Of a stretch of 55,323 bases of DNA, positions 28,962-39,360 are shown piece by piece. The stretch spans positions 1 through 55,323 of the forward strand of contig JAAZDK010000253.1 of NCBI GenBank assembly GCA_012512855.1, given 5' to 3'. Source of the DNA: Clostridiales bacterium. Its GTDB lineage: Bacteria; Bacillota; Clostridia; Lachnospirales; Lachnospiraceae. Positions within the stretch are counted from its first letter, which is position 1; the number at the start of each line of letters is the position of its first letter. The notes below the pieces were generated by a model. It searched no databases, was not told the DNA's origin, and saw only the letters and a list, made by a program, of their open reading frames with translations. The translations under genes were made by a program, and so were the position numbers.

Positions 28962-30458
28962 ATGGGCAGAAAAAGGTTTCTCTTTTCTGTAATACTGCTG
29001 GCGGCTGTTTTCTTCTTATTTGGAGCAGCAGCCAAAGAGGTTTACGCGGAAAATGACTCAACAATATGCAAGGGTGTTTTTATAGATCAGGTAGACGTAA
29101 GTCAGATGACGGCCAGCCAGGCCAGCACTGCTGTTGCCCGGTATGTGGAGGACCTCCGCGCTAAAAAAATTGCCGTTATGGTGGCCAATAACCTGGTACA
29201 AACCGATTTGGCCAGCCTTGGCTACACTGCGGATTATACGGATGCGGTAGCTCAGGCGCTTAAGTTTGGAAAATCCGGCAACCTGATTAAAAGATACAAG
29301 GAACTCAAGGATATCGAGCAGGGCAATGTTGTACTGCCTCTTAGCTATACCTTTGATAGCCAAAAGATCAGGGAGTGGGTGGAATGCAGTGTCTGTGCAT
29401 ACAATATAGCTCCTGTAAATGCCACGATTAAAAGAGAGAATGGAAAATTTATATACACCGATGAGATTGTCGGCAGCAAGGTAAATGTTGAAAAGACCAT
29501 CCAGGTCATATCCGATACCATTAACAGCTGGAGTCGGCAGGATATGCTTGTGGAAGCTGTTATGGAGGAGGATAAGCCTCAATATACGAGGGAAATAGTT
29601 GAGCTTTGCAATACCATAATCGGCAGCTTTACCACTGATTTTTCATCATCGGCGGCAGGAAGGGCTGCCAATCTGGAAAATGGTGCAAGACTTATCAATA
29701 ATTATGTTTTATATCCCGGGGAGGTATTTTCAGCTTACAAGGTGCTGACTCCCTTTACTAAGGAAAACGGCTATCATTTGGCAGGTGCATACCTGAACGG
29801 ATTGGTAGTGGACAGTCTTGGAGGCGGAGTATGCCAGGTCACCACTACACTGTATAATGCGGTTCTGGAAGCGGAGCTGGAGGTAGTGGAGAGGGCACCT
29901 CATTCCATGACAATCAGCTATGTTGACTTATCCAGGGATGCGGCGATAGCAGGAACCTACAAGGACTTCAAGTTCAAAAACAATACGGACGCCCCTATTG
30001 TTATCGAGGGAATTACCAAGAACCGTAAGATTACCTTCAATATCTGGGGACATGAAACAAGGGACAGGGAAAACAGAAAGGTAGTTTACGAAACCAAGAT
30101 ATTGTCAAAGACAAATCCTCCGGCGGATGTAATTACAGAGGATCCCACCAAACCGAAGTCCTACAGAAAGGTGACCCAGTCGGCCCACACAGGATATAAG
30201 GCACAGCTTTATAAGATTGTATATATTAATGGTGTAGAAGTAAGCAGGGAATTGGTCAATACCAGCACATACAAGGCTGAGCCAAGATATATAACCATCG
30301 GCACCAAGGAAGAGGAGGAGCCGGCAGCACAGACAGAAAACGGCTCAGGCAAAAAGGGTAATAAGAACACTCAGAGCAATACTGAAATTTTAACAACACC
30401 TGATGATGAACCCCTGGAGTGGGATCCTGCCTGGGATTTGGAGGAGCCGGTTCAGTAA
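28962..30458 (+). CDS. VanW family protein
   Basis: Signal/TM segment, then NGARLINNYVLYPGEVFSAYKVLTPFTKENGYHLAGAYLNGLVVDSLGGGVCQVTTTLYNAVLEAELEVVERAPHSM; start after GGGGG. Confidence 0.92.
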   Translation: MGRKRFLFSVILLAAVFFLFGAAAKEVYAENDSTICKGVFIDQVDVSQMTASQASTAVARYVEDLRAKKIAVMVANNLVQTDLASLGYTADYTDAVAQALKFGKSGNLIKRYKELKDIEQGNVVLPLSYTFDSQKIREWVECSVCAYNIAPVNATIKRENGKFIYTDEIVGSKVNVEKTIQVISDTINSWSRQDMLVEAVMEEDKPQYTREIVELCNTIIGSFTTDFSSSAAGRAANLENGARLINNYVLYPGEVFSAYKVLTPFTKENGYHLAGAYLNGLVVDSLGGGVCQVTTTLYNAVLEAELEVVERAPHSMTISYVDLSRDAAIAGTYKDFKFKNNTDAPIVIEGITKNRKITFNIWGHETRDRENRKVVYETKILSKTNPPADVITEDPTKPKSYRKVTQSAHTGYKAQLYKIVYINGVEVSRELVNTSTYKAEPRYITIGTKEEEEPAAQTENGSGKKGNKNTQSNTEILTTPDDEPLEWDPAWDLEEPVQ

Positions 30459-30475
30459 ATATGAGGAGCTTATGC

Positions 30476-31459
30476 ATGAACGTTGGTAAAATACCCGAAT
30501 CTGCTTTGAAAAGGTCTGTTATAAACCAGATTAGGCATAGAAGAAATGAGGTGCTGCTTGGCCCCGGTGTGGGTGAGGACTGCAGTGTAATAAAGCTTGC
30601 CGAGGATGAAGTGCTGGTTATGTCAAGCGATCCCATAACAGGTGCAATAAAGGATATCGGCACTCTGGCGGTTCATATTACAGCCAATGATATCGCCTCC
30701 AGCGGAGCGGAGCCGATAGCCCTTATGCTGACCATACTGCTTCCTGAAGGCAGCAGGGAAGAAGAGCTGAGAGCCATGATGCAGGATATGGAGGCGGTAT
30801 GTGCCAGACTGAATATAGAGATAGCAGGAGGCCATACTGAGGTTACAAGGGCAGTAAGCCAGCCAATTGTAACCGTAACCGGTATCGGCAAGATTAAGCG
30901 GGATAAAGTAATAAAAACCGCAGGTGCCCTGCCTGGACAGGAAATTGTTATGACCAAATGGGCCGGCCTTGAGGGCACTGCCATAATTGCAGCCGAAAAG
31001 TATGATGAGCTGATAACAAGATATCCGAAGGGCTTTATCGACGGTGCAAAAAGCCTGATAGAGTATATATCGGTTGTACCGGAGGCGATGATTGCCGGTG
31101 AGATCGGAGCAACATCGATGCACGATGTTACAGAAGGCGGAATATTTGGAGCCCTGTGGGAGATCGGGGCGGCTGCCAAGGTAGGCATGGAGGTTTTTCT
31201 GGATAAAATCCTTCTAAAGCAGGAAACAGTTGAAATATGCGAGTTTTATGATATTAACCCTTATATGCTCATATCCAGCGGGTGTCTTCTTATTATTACC
31301 GACAAGGGCAATCTTATGGTTGACAAATTAAAGGAGGCAGGTATTGCAGCGGCGGTAATCGGAAGGATAACGTCAGGCAATGACAGAATTATCATCAATG
31401 GAGAGGAAAGACGTTACCTTGAACCGCCAAAGAGCGATGAGTTGTATAAGGTGATATAA
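30476..31459 (+). CDS. AIR synthase-related / HypE-like protein
   Basis: GPGVGEDCSVIKL..., HITANDIASSGAEPIALMLTILLPEG, IAGGHTEVT, HDVTEGGIFGALWEIG; RBS GAGGAG. Confidence 0.85.
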   Translation: MNVGKIPESALKRSVINQIRHRRNEVLLGPGVGEDCSVIKLAEDEVLVMSSDPITGAIKDIGTLAVHITANDIASSGAEPIALMLTILLPEGSREEELRAMMQDMEAVCARLNIEIAGGHTEVTRAVSQPIVTVTGIGKIKRDKVIKTAGALPGQEIVMTKWAGLEGTAIIAAEKYDELITRYPKGFIDGAKSLIEYISVVPEAMIAGEIGATSMHDVTEGGIFGALWEIGAAAKVGMEVFLDKILLKQETVEICEFYDINPYMLISSGCLLIITDKGNLMVDKLKEAGIAAAVIGRITSGNDRIIINGEERRYLEPPKSDELYKVI

Positions 31460-31499
31460 TATAATTATTATGTCTAAATGGAAGCATGGAGGATAAGCT

Positions 31500-31982
31500 A
31501 TGAGAGAACAGATTCTAAAAGCAATAGATAAAAACAGCAAAATCTCTGCAGCTGATTTGGCTATTATGCTGGGCTCGACAGAGGAAGAGGTAAAGGCTGT
31601 TATAAAGGAGCTGGAGGACGAAAAAATCATCTGTGGTTATCCTACTCTAATCAATTGGGAGAAGATACAATGTGAGAGGGTTACGGCTCTGATTGAAGTG
31701 AAGGTTACACCCCAACGCGGCTTGGGCTTTGATAAAATAGCAGAGAGAATCTATAAATTCGATGAGGTTCAGTCGGTATATCTTATGTCGGGAGGCTTTG
31801 ACCTGACGGTAATACTGGAAGGAAAGACTATGAGGGAGGTAGCCAATTTCGTATCGGAAAAGCTTGCCCCCATGGAGGCTATTTTAAGTACTGCAACACA
31901 TTTTGTGTTGAAAAAATACAAGGAGCATGGTCTGCCGCTGGTGCAAACCAAAACAGATGAAAGGATGTTGATTACACCTTGA
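31500..31982 (+). CDS. Lrp/AsnC family transcriptional regulator
   Basis: N-terminal wHTH, C-terminal RAM-like domain VQSVYLMSGGFDLTVILEGKTMREVANFV. Confidence 0.87.
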   Translation: MREQILKAIDKNSKISAADLAIMLGSTEEEVKAVIKELEDEKIICGYPTLINWEKIQCERVTALIEVKVTPQRGLGFDKIAERIYKFDEVQSVYLMSGGFDLTVILEGKTMREVANFVSEKLAPMEAILSTATHFVLKKYKEHGLPLVQTKTDERMLITP

Positions 31983-33142
31983 GAAATCCATTATCTAAAG
32001 CTGTTATGAGTATACAGCCTTCCGGTATTCGTAAATTTTTTGACATTGTCACCGAGATGAAGGATGCCATTTCGTTGGGTGTAGGTGAGCCGGACTTTGA
32101 TACTCCCTGGCATATCCGTGAGGAAGGCATCTATTCCCTTGAAAAGGGAAGAACCTTTTATACCTCCAATGCAGGCTTGAAGGATTTAAAGATCGAGATA
32201 AGCAATTACCTGAAGAGAAGATTTGGACTTGAATATGATTATAACAATGAAGTCCTTGTAACTGTAGGAGGCAGTGAGGCTATTGATGTGGCATTGAGAG
32301 CAATGCTGGATCCCGGAGATGAGGTATTAATTCCACAGCCCTGCTTTGTATCCTATGAGCCCTGCACTATTCTTGCAGGGGGAAAGCCTGTTATTATTGA
32401 ATTAAAGGGTGAAAATGAGTTTAAGCTGACCAGAGAGCAGCTGCTGGATGCTATTACCGATAAGACCAAGGTATTATTTCTTCCTTATCCCAACAATCCG
32501 ACAGGAGCCATAATGGAATATGAGGATTTGAAGCCACTGGTAGATATAATAATTGAAAAGGATTTATATGTAATCTCAGATGAAATATATTCAGAGCTTA
32601 CATATGGCAGAAAGCACGTTTCGATAGCGTCATTCCCCGGAATGAAGGAAAGGACTATTGTAATAAACGGCTTTTCCAAGTCATATGCAATGACCGGCTG
32701 GCGTCTTGGCTATGCTGCAGGTCCGTCTGTAATAATGGCCCAGATGATAAAAATCCATCAGTTTGCCATTATGTGCGCTCCTACCACCAGCCAGTATGCC
32801 GGTATTGAAGCGATAAAAAATGGTGATGCAGATGTTGAGATGATGCGGGATGCCTATGATAAGAGACGAAGATATCTTGTTCATGCTTTGCGTAATATGG
32901 GCCTGGAATGCTTTGAGCCTTACGGTGCATTCTATGTATTTCCATGCATAAAGAGCTTGGGTATGACCTCTGAGGAATTTGCAACAAAGCTTCTGCATGA
33001 AGAGAAGGTTGCCGTGGTTCCGGGAACCGCTTTTGGTAATTGTGGTGAAGGTTACCTCAGAATATCCTATGCTTATTCCATCGATAATCTGAAAATCGCG
33101 CTTGAAAGGATAGGACGGTTTGTCGAAAATTATAGAAAATAG
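31979..33142 (+). CDS. PLP-dependent class I/II aminotransferase
   Basis: VGEPDFDTPWHIREEG, YPNNPTGAI, SDEIYSELTYG, PLP-lysine motif INGFSKSYAMTGWRLGY; TTG start overlaps the upstream stop. Confidence 0.92.
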   Translation: MRNPLSKAVMSIQPSGIRKFFDIVTEMKDAISLGVGEPDFDTPWHIREEGIYSLEKGRTFYTSNAGLKDLKIEISNYLKRRFGLEYDYNNEVLVTVGGSEAIDVALRAMLDPGDEVLIPQPCFVSYEPCTILAGGKPVIIELKGENEFKLTREQLLDAITDKTKVLFLPYPNNPTGAIMEYEDLKPLVDIIIEKDLYVISDEIYSELTYGRKHVSIASFPGMKERTIVINGFSKSYAMTGWRLGYAAGPSVIMAQMIKIHQFAIMCAPTTSQYAGIEAIKNGDADVEMMRDAYDKRRRYLVHALRNMGLECFEPYGAFYVFPCIKSLGMTSEEFATKLLHEEKVAVVPGTAFGNCGEGYLRISYAYSIDNLKIALERIGRFVENYRK

Positions 33143-33221
33143 AACTATTTTCGTGATTTAGTTGATAAAATTTGAAGGGATATGTTAAAATGTAATAGAA
33201 TAAGGGTTCGGAGGTAGCAGG

Positions 33222-33689
33222 ATGGCAACTGTCAGCGCAGAGCATATAAATCCGTTTTTGATGGCTTCAGCAAAAATACTTAAGGAAATGTGTTTTGTTG
33301 AAGCCAATATAGGTAAACCTTTCTTAAAAAGTCCCGCTTTTTTTGAAGATTCATTATTAATACTAATAGGCTTCACCGGTGCTATGAAGGGTCAGGTTAT
33401 AATATCATTTGATTATTCGGTTGCTTGTGATATTGCATCGAGAATGATGATGATGCCGGTTGCGGAGCTTGATGAAATTGCAAAAAGTGCAATAGGCGAG
33501 CTGGGAAACATGATTATGGGCAACACAGCTACAATTTTTTCAACAAAGGGTATAGCTATAGATATTACACCCCCTACTATAGGAAATGGAACAATGGTCT
33601 TCACCACCAGTTATACAACCAATATCTGTGTTCCCTTTACCTATGATTCCAATAAGAAAATAGAGGTTAATATAGCAATTTCAAACTAA
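33222..33689 (+). CDS. Chemotaxis protein CheX-like phosphatase
   Basis: SAIGELGNMIMGN (E-x-x-N CheX/CheC-type motif), 155 aa. Confidence 0.85.
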   Translation: MATVSAEHINPFLMASAKILKEMCFVEANIGKPFLKSPAFFEDSLLILIGFTGAMKGQVIISFDYSVACDIASRMMMMPVAELDEIAKSAIGELGNMIMGNTATIFSTKGIAIDITPPTIGNGTMVFTTSYTTNICVPFTYDSNKKIEVNIAISN

Positions 33690-33752
33690 GCCTTAAAAGT
33701 AACATATATGACATGGAGCGGGTGCAGCCTTGCGCCTGTTCCGGGAGCTTAC

Positions 33753-33779
33753 AGAGTTTCGTCAGCGAAACTCTTTTTT
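33753..33779 (+). terminator. Rho-independent terminator after the cheX-like gene
   Basis: AGAGTTTCG-TCAG-CGAAACTCT-TTTTT. Confidence 0.9.
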
Positions 33780-33839
33780 CACTGTTTATTTTTATTTATT
33801 TGCTATTGGACAGATTGATTAATCCATAGAAATTAGATT

Positions 33840-34352
33840 ATGAAAGGACTGCATATGAATATAGTATTGTTGGAACCGGAAATACCTGCAAATACGGGCA
33901 ATATTGGCAGAACCTGCGTGGCAACAGGAAGCAGGCTGCATCTGATTAAACCATTGGGCTTTAGTCTGGATGAGAAGGAAATAAGAAGGGCAGGCCTTGA
34001 TTACTGGCCTAAGCTGGATGTTACGGTATATGAAAACTATCAGGATTTTCTGGAGAAAAATCCAGGTGCCAAAATATATATGGCGTCAACCAAGGCCCGG
34101 CGTCCCTATACCCATGTAAAATATGAGCCGGACTGTTATATTATGTTTGGCAAAGAGAGCGCAGGGATTCCTGAAGAGCTGCTGCTCACCAATAAGGAAA
34201 ATATTATTCGCATACCAATGATTGGAGACATCAGATCCCTGAATTTGGCCAACTCTGTGGCAATAGTATTATATGAAGCCCTCAGGCAGAATAATTTTGA
34301 AGGGTTGAGGCTTGAGGGAGAGCTGCATCGCCACAGCTGGGATGAAGCATAA
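33840..34352 (+). CDS. trmL: tRNA (cytidine(34)-2'-O)-methyltransferase (SPOUT)
   Basis: MNIVLLEPEIPANTGNIGRTCVATGSRLHLIKPLGF...FGKESAGIPEELL...IRSLNLANSVAIVLYEALRQ. Confidence 0.95.
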   Translation: MKGLHMNIVLLEPEIPANTGNIGRTCVATGSRLHLIKPLGFSLDEKEIRRAGLDYWPKLDVTVYENYQDFLEKNPGAKIYMASTKARRPYTHVKYEPDCYIMFGKESAGIPEELLLTNKENIIRIPMIGDIRSLNLANSVAIVLYEALRQNNFEGLRLEGELHRHSWDEA

Positions 34353-34382
34353 GCCTTATTAAGGGTGTTATGGAATAGGAAA

Positions 34383-34415
34383 GGGGTGCTTACAAGCTGA
34401 TTTGTGAAGCACCCC
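34383..34415 (+). terminator. Terminator hairpin between convergent trmL and ASST genes
   Basis: GGGGTGCTT...AAGCACCCC followed by acttttctt. Confidence 0.7.
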
Positions 34416-34437
34416 ACTTTTCTTGTCAGATCAGGTA

Positions 34438-36453
34438 TTATTTGATTTCAATCTTTTTCCCGGTAAAGTATGTCTTGTCCCCAAGGGTAAGGTATATATT
34501 ATACACACCGGCTTCAATGCCGTATGTGGATATCCAACCGTCCACCGCAGCTGTTACCTTACCATCCGATTCACTAGCTGTCGGGGTAAGATTGTAAAGC
34601 AAGTTGCTGCCATCATCCCGGTTCAGTACCAGATAGCAATTTGGCAAATCATCAGCTGATTCGGCACTATAGCTGGCCTTTACCGTAAGCTTGATGGGAT
34701 CAAGGGCCAGCTCTATATCCGGGTTTAGTTCGGCATTAGCCAGATCAACTGTGGCAGCTGCTTTCGGGCTGACTCCCAGATTGCCTAAAAAGCGGCCTTT
34801 TGCATTGACATCAAAGGCGCTGATATCCTTATATGGCTCTGCCCTTAAGGTCCTGTAAGTCAGATGTGGCAGGGTCAGCTTGAACGCCAGCCTGTCATCC
34901 TTTACCTGGACAATCTTTGTTGATTGTACCAGACCTTCGGTGAACATGTTGGTTGGGCCGTAATCGTAGTCATCTTTTTCCGGGTTATAAAGGTTTGCAC
35001 CGAAGGTAATCCAGATGTTTTTAGGATCAGAATCAAGCCCTATGGCACCGCTTACCCATTCGGAATAAAACTCAGGGCCGACCTCCTTGCCATATTCCCA
35101 GATTTGTCTTATTGTCATCTTGTCGGTATCTATACGGTAGATAACCGCTCTGGAATAAACATCATCCCCGGTCACCTTACTTTCCGGCTTTGTGACCTTT
35201 GTACGGCCGGCACCATTGTCAAAACACATTATGTCACCGTTTGAGAGAATTGTTACCTGATGCTGGGCATATTGCCACTCAAAATTATCGCCCACGGGTG
35301 TAAAGAAATATTTTTTGTATTCCTCGCTCCAGCCCTCCGGATCTCCTAGAATCCATTTCAGGCTTTTATCAGTTTTATCAACTGCCACTATTGCATCTAT
35401 ATGCCTTGAGGACAATAAAACAAGATCGTTTGCCTCATCATACCAGATGCCGTTGTTGTGGAGCCAGTCCTCATCGCTTCTGTTAAGAGAGCCTCCCTCA
35501 TTCGGATCTATTAATTCCTTCATATCCAGCTCCCATACAATTCTGCCTGTCTCTCTGTCCAATTCGACAACATAATCCTCAAGGGTTTCAAGGCTGGGCC
35601 GGTTTGCTGCCACCAGCAGGTTGCCGTTGGGCATTTCAAATATATCATGATGCATGCCTCCGGGGATGGCATATTCCCGGTAAACCTTGCCCAAAAGATC
35701 CATCTCGATAATACCTGACTGATAGTAGAGGGGATGGATGGTGTAATTTGACGGCAGGATCAGATGACCGTTTTTCAGGACCTTGATTCCCAGGGTTCCG
35801 TTCTTATTCATAAACCAGCGGACATCCCCCTTGCTGTCGACAGCATAGAAACAGCCATTTAGGCCCATTATAAAGGTAAGGTCTGAATAATTGTAATCTG
35901 CAGCCCTTTTCATTTCTGCTGTTATATCTTCGGTGTCCATATCTATGGCATCTGTGGTTACAGACAGGGTAGTGCTTCTGCCGTCCTCGAGGCTAAGAAC
36001 AACCTCGGTGGTGCCGGCCGGATACAGGCCATATATGGGCACAATGTGATCCGTATTGGCAGGAAAGCTCCCCTTTATATCATCCTCCTTGGCTTTTCCC
36101 TTAACAGTTATACTGCCTCCAACAGGGCTATCGGTAGAAAAGACAGCGACAGCGGTCAAAGGTGAATTGCCGTAGGGATTTACTATTACCAGAGGCTCAT
36201 CAAAGCCATATTTTTTTGCCACCTCAGCCAGAAGCCCGTCATCAATCTGACTTTGCTCATCAAAATAATTGTCGACTGTAAGGCTTACAGCCTGAATATC
36301 TGATGCATCATCCGGATTAACTGCTGGTGTTATGTTTGCCTGTGCCTGTCCGGTGGGTTTTGGCGAATCGGTGCTATCCTTCTTTTTTGAGCATCCGGGG
36401 ATCAGCACGATAAGAGTTATTGCCAGGAATAGCAGCAAAATCTTTTTGTACAT
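34438..36453 (-). CDS. Aryl-sulfate sulfotransferase (ASST), predicted lipoprotein
   Basis: Lipobox LIVLIPGC; ASST propeller motifs GGMHHDIFEMPNGNLLVAAN, WLHNNGIWYDEANDLVLLSSRHIDAI, WQYAQHQVTIL. Confidence 0.88.
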   Translation of the reverse strand: MYKKILLLFLAITLIVLIPGCSKKKDSTDSPKPTGQAQANITPAVNPDDASDIQAVSLTVDNYFDEQSQIDDGLLAEVAKKYGFDEPLVIVNPYGNSPLTAVAVFSTDSPVGGSITVKGKAKEDDIKGSFPANTDHIVPIYGLYPAGTTEVVLSLEDGRSTTLSVTTDAIDMDTEDITAEMKRAADYNYSDLTFIMGLNGCFYAVDSKGDVRWFMNKNGTLGIKVLKNGHLILPSNYTIHPLYYQSGIIEMDLLGKVYREYAIPGGMHHDIFEMPNGNLLVAANRPSLETLEDYVVELDRETGRIVWELDMKELIDPNEGGSLNRSDEDWLHNNGIWYDEANDLVLLSSRHIDAIVAVDKTDKSLKWILGDPEGWSEEYKKYFFTPVGDNFEWQYAQHQVTILSNGDIMCFDNGAGRTKVTKPESKVTGDDVYSRAVIYRIDTDKMTIRQIWEYGKEVGPEFYSEWVSGAIGLDSDPKNIWITFGANLYNPEKDDYDYGPTNMFTEGLVQSTKIVQVKDDRLAFKLTLPHLTYRTLRAEPYKDISAFDVNAKGRFLGNLGVSPKAAATVDLANAELNPDIELALDPIKLTVKASYSAESADDLPNCYLVLNRDDGSNLLYNLTPTASESDGKVTAAVDGWISTYGIEAGVYNIYLTLGDKTYFTGKKIEIK

Positions 36454-36510
36454 GAAGATTACCTTCCTTTCATAAAAATTATGCCTTTAATTATCCCAAT
36501 ATATCGAAAT

Positions 36511-38598
36511 CTACTCTTTGATTGTTATGCTGTGACCTGTATCGTACCTGACTCCCTCATAGCTGATTACCAGCCGGTAGTCGTCCGGTGGCAGATTTGA
36601 AAAGGGAGCCAGCAGCTTATATTTTAATTTATAATATTTACTATCTCCCTTACCGGTATAGGACAAATCAAGGATGTATGCTCCCTTGCTTCCGATAAAT
36701 TCTATATGGGAAACTGTGTGGTCATTAGTCTCAAGATACAGGATTTGCTGACTGATGGAGAGATTTATGCCCTCAGATAGGAGCTTATCCGGTACCGGCT
36801 GTGCCTTTTCATTAACTACTGCTGCCGGCAGGGTCCCTATAAAGAAATTATCAGCGGGCTGCATGGCAGAAGCACAACTGGAAAAATCAGGAACAAACTC
36901 ATATGCCCTGTAGAAGGTGTTTTTTATGGAATATTGATTTATGACTTCTTCTGTTTCAAAGTCAAACTCATATATCATTCCATTTTCCTTGTCGGGTGTT
37001 TCCTCCGCAAGATAGCCGCCCATGAAGAATACCCGCCCGGCATCATAGGCTAAACGGTAATTACTTGTTATCTTGGACTTGATGCCCTCATAAATATGCG
37101 GCTGGGAAACGGTCATATCCTTTTCGTTGACGGTGAATATTGATACAAAGGATGATTGCCTTTTGTCGAAGAATTTAATTTTTCTTGTACCATGCCAGTG
37201 GTTGTCAAACATCATTATGTGAATCGTATCAGGATTATTGTCCAAATCCTCTGCAAGCTGATAAGCGGTATGCTGCTGGTAATTCCAGATAATATCACCT
37301 ACAGGCTGGAGCACCTTATCCTCAAAGGCTGTGCCCTCCCAGAACCTGGGGTCGCAGATTATCCATTTCAGCTCATTGTTTGACCAGTCCACCTTTATAG
37401 CGGAATGAATATTCCTGGGAGATAATACTACGCTGTCATCCTCAGCTATATACTGGACTGAATTAACATGGGCCCAGTCTATCATATCAACATAAGTGTC
37501 ACCGAATATCTCCCTCAAATCCAGTGATTTTACTATCGCCCCTGTTTTACGGTCAATTTCCTGGATCATATCCTCCACATGGCCGTTTATGGAATTGGTT
37601 GCAACCAGGAGATTGCCGCCGGGGGTTTTTTCTATAATTTCGTGATGGGCACCGTTTTTGACAAAATATATCTGATGAACCCGGCCAAGATAGTCCATTT
37701 CGTACAGCTGCTGGGCGTGAGGCTTTTCGTAGGTCTGAATCATTACATCCTTGTCCATTACTATAAAGCGGTTATTTGACAAAGGAAAATATCCGTAGCT
37801 GGCATATTCCTCATTCAGGTACCAGCGAATATTGCCCTCGGTATCAAAGGCAAAGGGACGGGGACAGCCAAAGCCTGAAACCTCCAGCATCCCATATGCG
37901 CTTGGCTTGGTGTATTTGATTACTTTCACCAGATTCTGCATGGATTTAGGCAGGGGATCTGTCTGGATAGAGAGGCTTTTTGATGCCACCACCTTGTTGC
38001 TGTTATCAATTAACTCCAGGACAACGGTGTTATTTTTATCGGGATAAAGGCCTATTACAGGAACACGATGATAGCTTGAGGCATCAATATTGCCTACAAC
38101 GTCCGTTTCTTTACTGTTTCCTTTGACGGTAACCCGAACGCCGTATTCCTGGTCGGTTTTGAACAGGATAATAGCTGTCAGGGGCGAGTTGCCAAATGGA
38201 TTTAAAATAATCATGGGGTCATCAATGCTGTAGTCCCCCTCCCTCAGCAGGCTTTCCAGCTGCTTGTCCAGCTGATAGCTTTGGGTTACCCGGTCATCTG
38301 CAAGCGGGATTGTGCTGGTGAAGCTGTAGGGACTATTGTTTGAGATTAAAACCGTGCCGCCTTCAACATCCGATTGATTTTTCTGATCAGGCTTAAGGCT
38401 GGCGCTGCTTTCCTCCTCATCGGGATCTTCCTCCGGCTCATTCCCTTCAGCTGTTATGTCCTGGTTTTGCTGCTGAGCTGGACTGGGATTATTTTGCTTA
38501 TTGCTATTGGCCTTTTTGCTGCATCCGGTCATTAATCCCAGAGATATAGATGCAAGCAGGGCTACGATTATAATTTTTTCTGTAATCCTTTTTTTCAT
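36511..38598 (-). CDS. Aryl-sulfate sulfotransferase (ASST) paralog, predicted lipoprotein
   Basis: Lipobox LGLMTGC; GAHHEIIEKTPGGNLLVATN, WAHVNSVQYIAEDDSVVLSPRNIHSAI, WNYQQHTAY; N-terminal domain shared with the neighbour (NPFGNSPLTAI..F.T). Confidence 0.87.
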   Translation of the reverse strand: MKKRITEKIIIVALLASISLGLMTGCSKKANSNKQNNPSPAQQQNQDITAEGNEPEEDPDEEESSASLKPDQKNQSDVEGGTVLISNNSPYSFTSTIPLADDRVTQSYQLDKQLESLLREGDYSIDDPMIILNPFGNSPLTAIILFKTDQEYGVRVTVKGNSKETDVVGNIDASSYHRVPVIGLYPDKNNTVVLELIDNSNKVVASKSLSIQTDPLPKSMQNLVKVIKYTKPSAYGMLEVSGFGCPRPFAFDTEGNIRWYLNEEYASYGYFPLSNNRFIVMDKDVMIQTYEKPHAQQLYEMDYLGRVHQIYFVKNGAHHEIIEKTPGGNLLVATNSINGHVEDMIQEIDRKTGAIVKSLDLREIFGDTYVDMIDWAHVNSVQYIAEDDSVVLSPRNIHSAIKVDWSNNELKWIICDPRFWEGTAFEDKVLQPVGDIIWNYQQHTAYQLAEDLDNNPDTIHIMMFDNHWHGTRKIKFFDKRQSSFVSIFTVNEKDMTVSQPHIYEGIKSKITSNYRLAYDAGRVFFMGGYLAEETPDKENGMIYEFDFETEEVINQYSIKNTFYRAYEFVPDFSSCASAMQPADNFFIGTLPAAVVNEKAQPVPDKLLSEGINLSISQQILYLETNDHTVSHIEFIGSKGAYILDLSYTGKGDSKYYKLKYKLLAPFSNLPPDDYRLVISYEGVRYDTGHSITIKE

Positions 38599-38655
38599 AA
38601 TTCACCTCTTGTTAAACTGCCGGCTTTATTTCTATGGCTCATAATGCTCTTTGGC

Positions 38656-39273
38656 TTAATCTGCAAAGCCGTAGCTAAGATCCTCGTCTGCAAAATCATA
38701 GGCAAGAGTCAGGCCTTTTGCTTCCTTTTTTATCTCAAAGGCTATCCAGCCCTCGTTACTTCCGAAATTCAATGTGGTTCCCGGAAGTCGTTTCATACCC
38801 AAATCAGAGATGAAAATATCGTCAATTCTTTTATATACATTGCCTTCAGAGTCTGTAAGAGTCATTTTGTCCCATTCAATGTTTTCCTTGCTTTCTTTTT
38901 TGCTAAGCTTCATCTTCACAAGAAAATAATCATATCCATCCTGTGCCTTCACCTCGTATTCATTAGTGCTTGCATCCGTATATCCAAGTACGACACTGAC
39001 ATTGTTCATCGTGTCATCTCTCATGACATTCTGAATTGTAATCTCCCAGCCGCTGACTGACAGGGTCGTTTCTTTAAATTCGCCGGAAGCACCCTTCTGC
39101 CCGCTATCAGGCTCCTGTGCAGAATCGCTTTCATTGTCCGCCGGAGCGCTTATAGCAGCTGTTACTGTGGGTGTGTTTTTTGGGGTCTGGTCATTTGCAG
39201 CTTTATCCGATTTGCAGGAAATAAGTAAGGCTGCTGCAGCAAGCAGGGTTATTGGTAAAAATGTTTTTTTCAT
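38656..39273 (-). CDS. Lipoprotein with DUF4352-like domain
   Basis: Lipobox AALLISC, Thr/Ser-rich linker, then a beta-sandwich-like domain (YDYFLVKMKLSKKESKENIEWDKMTLTDSEGNVYK). Confidence 0.65.
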   Translation of the reverse strand: MKKTFLPITLLAAAALLISCKSDKAANDQTPKNTPTVTAAISAPADNESDSAQEPDSGQKGASGEFKETTLSVSGWEITIQNVMRDDTMNNVSVVLGYTDASTNEYEVKAQDGYDYFLVKMKLSKKESKENIEWDKMTLTDSEGNVYKRIDDIFISDLGMKRLPGTTLNFGSNEGWIAFEIKKEAKGLTLAYDFADEDLSYGFAD

Positions 39274-39360
39274 CTACATCCATCCTTTCATTCTAAATAT
39301 ATATTATTATTAATCAGTTCCCAGCATATCCGTTATGAAGCAAGATAAAATTTTTAAATA

